This document shows, piece by piece, positions 1 to 3,961 of a DNA stretch of 6,278 nucleotides; position 1 is the stretch's first letter, and each line of letters opens with the position of its first letter. The notes beneath the pieces were generated by a model that was not told where the DNA came from, did not search any database, and saw only the letters and a list, made by a program, of their open reading frames with translations. Source of the DNA: Bacteroidota bacterium (GTDB taxonomy: Bacteria > Bacteroidota > Bacteroidia > B-17B0 > Aurantibacillaceae); contig JANYGR010000059.1 of NCBI GenBank assembly GCA_025359355.1, forward strand, positions 1 to 6,278, read 5' to 3'. Made by a program: the position numbers and the translations under genes.

Positions 1-70
1 AGCAACACGTATGGATGATAGAGTGAGTGAAGCAGCAATGGAAGACAGAAAAAAAGGAGGATACTTCTAA
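1..70 (+). CDS. cysD: Sulfate adenylyltransferase subunit 2 (CysD), C-terminal end only
   Basis: Only the last 22 codons are visible. The first complete codon begins at base 2 and the TAA stop is at 68-70. The peptide reads ATRMDDRVSEAAMEDRKKGG followed by YF. It resembles the conserved end of CysD, which in many bacteria has the pattern GRAxDxDxxxSMExKKxxGYF. CysD is the PP-loop ATP pyrophosphatase subunit that forms adenosine 5'-phosphosulfate from ATP and sulfate, and it works as a complex with the GTPase CysN. The next gene on the same strand is cysN, which is the usual order and supports the call. The catalytic domain lies outside the window, so its integrity cannot be judged. Confidence 0.88.
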   Translation, partial: ATRMDDRVSEAAMEDRKKGGYF

Positions 71-130
71 GTGACAAAAAATATAAAATGGATTGAAGAG
101 ACGAAAGTGATAGAGAGAAAAATAAATTTT

Positions 131-180
131 TGTCATTTCGAGCTGTCATACTGAGCGGAGTCGAAGTGATAGCGGAGAAT
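131..180. repeat. Bacteroidota-type intergenic hairpin repeat in the cysD-cysN gap
   Basis: The stretch contains TGTCATTTCGAG followed by TGTCATACTGAGCGGAGTC and GAAGTGATAG. TGTCAT occurs twice, at 131-136 and 144-149. Bases 132-141 can pair with 161-170 as a 10-pair stem with two G-T wobbles and a 19-base loop. From general knowledge, sequences of the form GTCATnnTGAGCGnAGTCGAA are scattered in intergenic regions of many Bacteroidota genomes. Copy number in this genome cannot be seen from one window. No T-run follows the stem, so it does not look like a classical terminator. The rest of the gap (71-130 and 181-218) is A-rich and shows no gene. Confidence 0.6.
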
Positions 181-218
181 AGAAGAGTAACAAAAAGATA
201 ACAAGCAATATTAAACAC

Positions 219-1463
219 ATGCAACTATTAAGATTTTTTACAGCAGGAAACGTAGATGACGGAAAAAGTACGCTCATCGGACGATTATTATATGATAGTA
301 ATTCTATTTCAACAGATATTATTGAAACATTAACTCGTCAAAGTAAAACAACGGGTACTAACACCGATATTGATTTGGCTTTATTAACGGATGGTTTAAG
401 AGCAGAGCGTGAACAAGGCATTACCATTGATGTAGCTTATAAATATTTCAGTACGGATAAACGTAAATTTATTATCGCCGATACGCCTGGCCATATTCAA
501 TATACGCGTAATATGTTCACGGGAGCATCTAATGCAAACTTAGCAATTATATTAGTAGATGCTCGTAATGGAATTACAGATCAAACAAAACGTCATACGA
601 TTATTTCTGCAATTTTAGGAATACCACAAGTATTGGTATGTATCAATAAAATGGATTTGGTAGATTACTCGGAAGAGAAATACAAGCAAATCGAATCTGA
701 CTACTTGAACTTTGTTAAACAATTGAATTTAAAAGATATTTCCTTCATACCGGCAAGTGCTTTAGCAGGAGATAATGTGGTGACGAAATCCGATAAAATG
801 ACTTGGTATAAAGGCAAACCTTTATTAGAATTTTTAGAAACCATTGAAATTGCAGAAGCAAAACAAACGAATGGGTCTCGTTTTCAAGTGCAATATGTGA
901 TTCGCCCTCAAACAGATGAGTTACACGATTATCGTGGTTTTGCAGGAAGAATTGTGAGTGGTATTTATAAAAAAGGACAACGCGTAACTGTATTACCATC
1001 TGGTATTGAAACCACGATTGATAAAATAGAAGTCAATCAAAAAGAAGTCGATATCGCTGAAACGAATACACCTATTGTTCTTCATTTAAAAGATGATGTA
1101 GATATCAGCAGAGGAAATTCGATTGTGCCAACCGAACATTTGCCAAGAACAGAAAAAGAATTGACTGCTACGATTTGTTGGATGGATAACGCAGCTTACA
1201 TACCAGGACAAAAAATACTGTTACAACAAAATTCTTTTCGTACTAAAGCAATTGTAAAAGCAGTCATTAGTAAAATTGACATTCATTCGTTTAAAGCCAT
1301 AGATAGTGATGGAACGATGAAACTCAATGATATTTGTAAAGTATTAATTAAAACAGCTGAGCCTATAAGCTTTGATAGCTATATTGATAACCGCAATAAT
1401 GGGGCTTTTATTTTAATTAACGAAAACACCAATAACACAATAGCGGCTGGAACGATTGATTAA
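219..1463 (+). CDS. cysN: Sulfate adenylyltransferase subunit 1 (CysN), GTPase subunit
   Basis: This is the 414-residue GTP-binding subunit of ATP sulfurylase. It couples GTP hydrolysis to formation of APS from ATP and sulfate by CysD in the cytoplasm. The N-terminal translation-factor-type G domain has a P-loop GNVDDGKST (residues 10-18), a switch I region around GITID (67-71), DTPGH (88-92), NKMD (143-146) and a G5-like SAL (180-182). EF-Tu-like beta-barrel domains follow from about residue 220 to the end. No APS kinase (CysC) domain is fused, and the length fits stand-alone CysN. The start is the only ATG after an in-frame TAG at 180-182, and it gives the usual short N-terminus before the P-loop. 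No clear Shine-Dalgarno is seen, which is normal in this phylum. It follows cysD by 148 bases, a wide gap for this pair, so co-transcription is likely but not shown. All GTPase motifs look intact. Confidence 0.96.
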   Translation: MQLLRFFTAGNVDDGKSTLIGRLLYDSNSISTDIIETLTRQSKTTGTNTDIDLALLTDGLRAEREQGITIDVAYKYFSTDKRKFIIADTPGHIQYTRNMFTGASNANLAIILVDARNGITDQTKRHTIISAILGIPQVLVCINKMDLVDYSEEKYKQIESDYLNFVKQLNLKDISFIPASALAGDNVVTKSDKMTWYKGKPLLEFLETIEIAEAKQTNGSRFQVQYVIRPQTDELHDYRGFAGRIVSGIYKKGQRVTVLPSGIETTIDKIEVNQKEVDIAETNTPIVLHLKDDVDISRGNSIVPTEHLPRTEKELTATICWMDNAAYIPGQKILLQQNSFRTKAIVKAVISKIDIHSFKAIDSDGTMKLNDICKVLIKTAEPISFDSYIDNRNNGAFILINENTNNTIAAGTID

Positions 1464-1470
1464 TATGTCC

Positions 1471-1515
1471 CGCAGATAACGCAAATGAACGCAGATTTTT
1501 ATCTGTGAAATCAGT
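1471..1515. repeat. CGCAGAT-type intergenic repeat with short hairpin
   Basis: CGCAGAT occurs at 1471-1477 and again at 1490-1496. The second copy forms a 7-pair stem with ATCTGTG at 1501-1507 around a TTTT loop, with one G-T pair. The flanks read GCAAATGAA and AAATCAGTGA. This matches a loosely conserved family of intergenic sequences built from variants of CGCAGATnACGCAGAT and ATCTGTGnAATCnGTG that I know from many Bacteroidota genomes. It lies 7 bases after the cysN stop codon. No T-run follows, so a terminator role is unsupported, though RNA 3'-end stabilisation is possible. Confidence 0.55.
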
Positions 1516-1536
1516 GAGAAATTATCTAATATAATA

Positions 1537-1567
1537 ATTCATAACTCATCATTTATAATTCATAATT
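1537..1567. repeat. Degenerate AT-rich heptamer repeat before the thioesterase
   Basis: Four consecutive seven-base units can be read: ATTCATA (1537-1543), ACTCATC (1544-1550), ATTTATA (1551-1557) and ATTCATA (1558-1564), then a partial ATT. The first and last units are identical. AATTCATA tandem stretches are common in Bacteroidota intergenic DNA. The repeat ends only a few bases before the ATG at 1573, so it would lie in the translation initiation region of the mRNA. No separate ribosome binding site is visible. Confidence 0.5.
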
Positions 1568-1572
1568 AAAAA

Positions 1573-2034
1573 ATGGAACTTATCACAACTTACATCTGCA
1601 AAGAATTTGACCTTGGAATACATAACAATATGTTTGGCGGACGAATTATGTCTTTGTTAGACGATGCCGCTGGTTCATACGCTTCACAGTTATGTGATAC
1701 CCCACGTATGTTAACAATTAAGGTTGATGAGCTAACCTTTAAAAAGGCTGTGAAAGTGGGGAGCATTTTAAAAATTTATGGACGTGTGGTAAAGTTTGGA
1801 AACACTTCCTTACAACTCTATATGGAAATGCGTAAACATAATGTATACACGGGCGAGCAAGAAATTGTTACCAGTACTAATATGACTTTTGTTCGTATTG
1901 ACGAAGAAGGTAATGCCATTACTATCTCTGAACGCGTGAAGTTGAGATATAATGACCGTTTAAAAAACTTTGGAAAAGGTTTACTAAATACCGAAGAAAC
2001 TAGCAAAGAAAAAGAAAGAAATACTCTTATTTAA
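1573..2034 (+). CDS. Acyl-CoA thioesterase, YciA/ACOT-like hotdog fold
   Basis: This 153-residue cytoplasmic protein probably hydrolyses acyl-CoA to free acid and CoA. The family signature is clear: HNNMFGGRIMSLLD (residues 17-30) matches the YciA/ACOT pattern N-x-x-FGG-x-IMS-x-x-D, and the Asp at the end of that motif (D30) aligns with the catalytic aspartate known for the family. It forms the start of the long hotdog helix. VDELTFKKAVKVG (51-63) matches the family's V-[DE]-x-[ML]-F-x-x-P/A-V-x-V-G strand, and the beta strands continue to about residue 115. The charged tail (about 125-153) is longer than the minimal fold. An in-frame TAA at 1567-1569 fixes the ATG at 1573 as the first possible start. 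The gene lies 109 bases after cysN on the same strand and overlaps the convergent membrane-protein gene by 8 bases. Substrate chain length cannot be told from sequence. Confidence 0.88.
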   Translation: MELITTYICKEFDLGIHNNMFGGRIMSLLDDAAGSYASQLCDTPRMLTIKVDELTFKKAVKVGSILKIYGRVVKFGNTSLQLYMEMRKHNVYTGEQEIVTSTNMTFVRIDEEGNAITISERVKLRYNDRLKNFGKGLLNTEETSKEKERNTLI

Positions 2035-3061
2035 TCTTCCCATTGATTGAATCTAAAAACATTTTGGATTCATCTATGTTAGCTAAAATGATTTTTGCTG
2101 TTTTTTTAATGCCAAAAGCTTTGGTAATTATTACTTCCTCTTTAAGATAAATAACAGTGTTATGATTTTCAATGACTTTCAGAAATGCCATGCTGATAGC
2201 GCTTTTTGAGACAACATCTTTACTGCTTAATTCTATATTATTAATATTTGAAATGTCCAGTTCAACATCGCCACCTAACAATCCATTTCGTAATATGACT
2301 TGTTTTTGAGTAATTAATATTGGGCGACTATATATCGCTCTTATATGGGCCAAGAGTTGTAAACATGTGTAAGCACTTAATCCTGAAAAAATCCATGCTG
2401 CCGTGGTATTCCATAATGCGAATACAAAATGCATCACTAAAGTTTCTAATAAACAAATAAATAGAAATGTATATAATACAATAATAATCCCATTTTCTTT
2501 GTGTGATGTAAATTGAAGAAAATTGTTCTTGTATTTTTTATTAAATAGATAATAAAACATGGCTATTTCTGAAGCAATAATATTGGCTACTTTTTTATTG
2601 CCAAGTACGGATGCGAGTATCAGGCGTGCATGAATTAGAAAATCAAAATGATTTTTATTTTTATTGATCAATCGAACTTGATAAAATTTCCAAATAATAA
2701 AAGTAACTAATGCTATTTCAAGTAAAGGTGCAACCCATGTTTTAATAAATTCCAGTATAGTATTATGCTGTTTGGTTAATACTATACTTGCTACAAATAA
2801 TCCTAAGGTAAAAACACGAAGTACTGTTAATTTTGATATCGTACTTTTCCTTATAATAAAATAATATATTAATGGAGATAGTACTAAAAGATCACATAAA
2901 ATACCAATGGAAAGTTCACTGGAATGTTGTTTAAAAATATTACAGAAAGTGATAATTATGCATGCAGCGATAATTAATGCAGGAGCACTAATAGCTAATA
3001 TTAATCTTTGTTTGTTAAGAGTAGTCATACTATATGTTTTATCTTTTGTAAAGGTAGACAT
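2027..3061 (-). CDS. Uncharacterised polytopic membrane protein with C-terminal PH-like domain
   Basis: I do not recognise a named gene. The 344-residue protein has about six predicted membrane segments: residues 19-41, 51-70, 78-96, 107-126, 191-215 and 219-241. A basic loop of about 65 residues lies between segments four and five. The last 100 residues are soluble. From PILITQKQVILRNGLLGG (247-264) through the hydrophobic strands to the end, they resemble bacterial PH-like domains, where a short strand, an RNGL-type turn and an I-x-x-I-x-x-I-E strand recur. Similar Bacteroidota proteins are often mislabelled beta-carotene monooxygenase in databases, and nothing here supports that activity. 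The chosen ATG has a weak AAGG ten bases upstream and an in-frame TAA just before it. A second ATG at codon 12 (3026-3028) is an alternative that leaves all membrane segments intact. No TAnnTTTG promoter is seen in the 165 bases upstream, so it may be read through from the lipoprotein gene. Confidence 0.75.
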   Translation of the reverse strand: MSTFTKDKTYSMTTLNKQRLILAISAPALIIAACIIITFCNIFKQHSSELSIGILCDLLVLSPLIYYFIIRKSTISKLTVLRVFTLGLFVASIVLTKQHNTILEFIKTWVAPLLEIALVTFIIWKFYQVRLINKNKNHFDFLIHARLILASVLGNKKVANIIASEIAMFYYLFNKKYKNNFLQFTSHKENGIIIVLYTFLFICLLETLVMHFVFALWNTTAAWIFSGLSAYTCLQLLAHIRAIYSRPILITQKQVILRNGLLGGDVELDISNINNIELSSKDVVSKSAISMAFLKVIENHNTVIYLKEEVIITKAFGIKKTAKIILANIDESKMFLDSINGKIK

Positions 3062-3226
3062 AATATAAGTGCCTTAAGTTTTTTTGAGCTAAGACTTTTT
3101 AAATTATTCAATTTTTATGGAGTGGGGAGTACGATTAAAAAAATAAGTTTCATTTTTTGTCTATTGTTGCCTTGTCTTATAAATTGAAGCTAACGTTTTT
3201 TAGTGATGAACTATAACTCCTATATT

Positions 3227-3640
3227 CTACTTGCATTGTCCAACTGTAAATATTTGTCGATAACCACTTTTCTGAGTTTGTAGAGTGTCATTCACATATA
3301 TTTTTGTCGTGTATATTTTAGTTGTGTCGTGATTATATACATTTAATATAATATCACTATTTTTATCACCACAAAAAATTGTCGAGTCTGCCAACATTAA
3401 TGACGGATTTATAAAAGTTCTATTATAGACTGTCCCGAACTGCCCTTGCCCTAAATTAATATTGAAGTTGGCTGAATCAGGGATTGAATTACCTGTCACC
3501 ACAAACTTAACTTTACAATTCACTTGAGGCCAACCAACTGTCCCGCAAACTGTCTTTGTTTTATCGGGAATTGCAACGTCTTTTTTACACGATGTCACTA
3601 TTGTCAATATTAGTATAATATATAGAGTAATTGATTTCAT
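3227..3640 (-). CDS. Small predicted lipoprotein, unknown function
   Basis: This 137-residue protein is not recognised as a known family. It has a lipoprotein signal peptide: MKS, a hydrophobic stretch ITLYIILILTIV, and the lipobox VTSC with the lipidated Cys at residue 18. The following KKD is typical of Bacteroidota lipoproteins and partly resembles their surface-export signal of a lysine plus acidic residues after the Cys. The mature chain of about 120 residues is rich in Thr, Asn, Val and Ile with alternating strand patterns, so an all-beta fold is likely. It has four further cysteines (32, 42, 90, 136), enough for two disulfides in the periplasm or on the surface. No catalytic motif is seen. 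A TTG/TAnnTTTG promoter lies upstream. No clear terminator follows the TAG stop. The signal peptide makes it a convincing gene despite the lack of recognised relatives. Confidence 0.78.
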   Translation of the reverse strand: MKSITLYIILILTIVTSCKKDVAIPDKTKTVCGTVGWPQVNCKVKFVVTGNSIPDSANFNINLGQGQFGTVYNRTFINPSLMLADSTIFCGDKNSDIILNVYNHDTTKIYTTKIYVNDTLQTQKSGYRQIFTVGQCK

Positions 3641-3703
3641 GATTGTTTAACGATTTTATTTAAGGATTATTGTTTACCACCATTACGCATATTTTTCTAC
3701 TAT

Positions 3704-3734
3704 CAAATATACCTTTTTTATAACGCTTTGTCAA
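3704..3734 (-). promoter_or_regulatory. Bacteroidota-type promoter of the lipoprotein gene
   Basis: Read on the minus strand, TATATTTG (3711 to 3704) is an exact match to the -7 consensus TAnnTTTG used by the primary sigma factor of Bacteroidota. A TTG of the -33 element lies at 3734-3732, separated by 20 bases, within the accepted spacing. The transcript would start near 3697, giving a leader of about 57 bases before the ATG at 3640. Matches of this quality arise by chance in AT-rich DNA, but the position and orientation upstream of the lipoprotein support it. Confidence 0.6.
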
Positions 3735-3751
3735 TTTTCGCTAGCGTCAAT
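3724..3751. promoter_or_regulatory. Possible operator: imperfect direct repeat at and above the -33 element
   Basis: Two similar units occur on the plus strand: CGCTTTGTCAAT (3724-3735) and CGCTAGCGTCAAT (3739-3751). GTCAAT is identical in both and its copies are 16 bases apart. The second unit begins with the 8-base palindrome CGCTAGCG. On the minus strand the first unit covers the -33 TTG and the second lies near -50 from the predicted start, which are positions where regulators often bind. No regulator is identified and the repeat is short, so this is a suggestion only. Confidence 0.3.
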
Positions 3752-3806
3752 CCATTTTTTCCATGTGAAGTTTCATTTTAAACAAGCGCTCAATCATTTC
3801 TCATGA

Positions 3807-3869
3807 TAAGTAAAGCAAGGGAAAATTCCATTTAGAAGTTTTTCCTTTAGCCCAAGATTACTTTACTTA
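3807..3869. repeat. Nested inverted repeat of unknown role
   Basis: TAAGTAAAG at 3807-3815 is perfectly complementary to CTTTACTTA at 3861-3869. Inside it, AAGGGAAAA (3817-3825) pairs with TTTTCCTTT (3840-3848) with one G-T pair around a 14-base loop. The 12 bases 3849-3860 have no partner on the left side, where only base 3816 is unpaired. No T-run flanks it on either strand, so it is not a typical intrinsic terminator, and no transposon end or target duplication is seen. It lies between the topA terminator and the lipoprotein promoter. Confidence 0.45.
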
Positions 3870-3911
3870 GTTGTATTTTGACTAATATAAGTGATAATAT
3901 TTATTTAAAAC

Positions 3912-3944
3912 AAAAAAGCCTTCAGTTAATTTACCAAAGGCTTT
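3912..3944 (-). terminator. Rho-independent terminator of topA
   Basis: On the minus strand AAAGCCTT (3944 to 3937) is followed by a 14-base loop, its exact complement AAGGCTTT (3922 to 3915) and a run of T (TTTTTTG, overlapping the arm, ending at 3912). The eight-pair stem with a T-tract, starting 18 bases after the topA stop codon, is a standard intrinsic terminator. Confidence 0.85.
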
Positions 3945-3961
3945 CTCATTTTTATAAATCA

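Larger units (their letters stand above)
3641..3961. other. Intergenic region between the lipoprotein and topA
   Basis: These 321 bases hold no supportable gene on either strand. They contain, from left to right, the 5' leader of the lipoprotein mRNA (about 3641-3697), its promoter (3704-3734), an imperfect direct repeat overlapping and preceding the -33 element (3724-3751), a nested inverted repeat (3807-3869) and the topA terminator (3912-3944). The stretch 3752-3806 shows nothing I can name. Confidence 0.7.

Noticed and set aside
125..134. TAAATTTTTG before cysN as a -7 promoter element
   Set aside because: The spacing between TA and TTTG is four bases and not two, so it does not match TAnnTTTG.
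745..999. 84-codon open frame on the minus strand inside cysN
   Set aside because: It lies wholly within the intact cysN coding sequence, and its peptide has no domain or plausible start context.
1490..1507. Hairpin after cysN as an intrinsic terminator
   Set aside because: The stem is short, AT-containing and not followed by a T-run on the plus strand. It fits better as part of an intergenic repeat.
1818..2006. 62-codon open frame on the minus strand inside the thioesterase gene
   Set aside because: It is an antisense shadow of a well-supported coding region with no independent evidence.
3115..3153. 12-codon minus-strand frame MKLIFLIVLPTP followed by a stop
   Set aside because: It resembles the start of a signal peptide but ends at once, and no continuation in another frame was seen. 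It is too short to call a gene or pseudogene.
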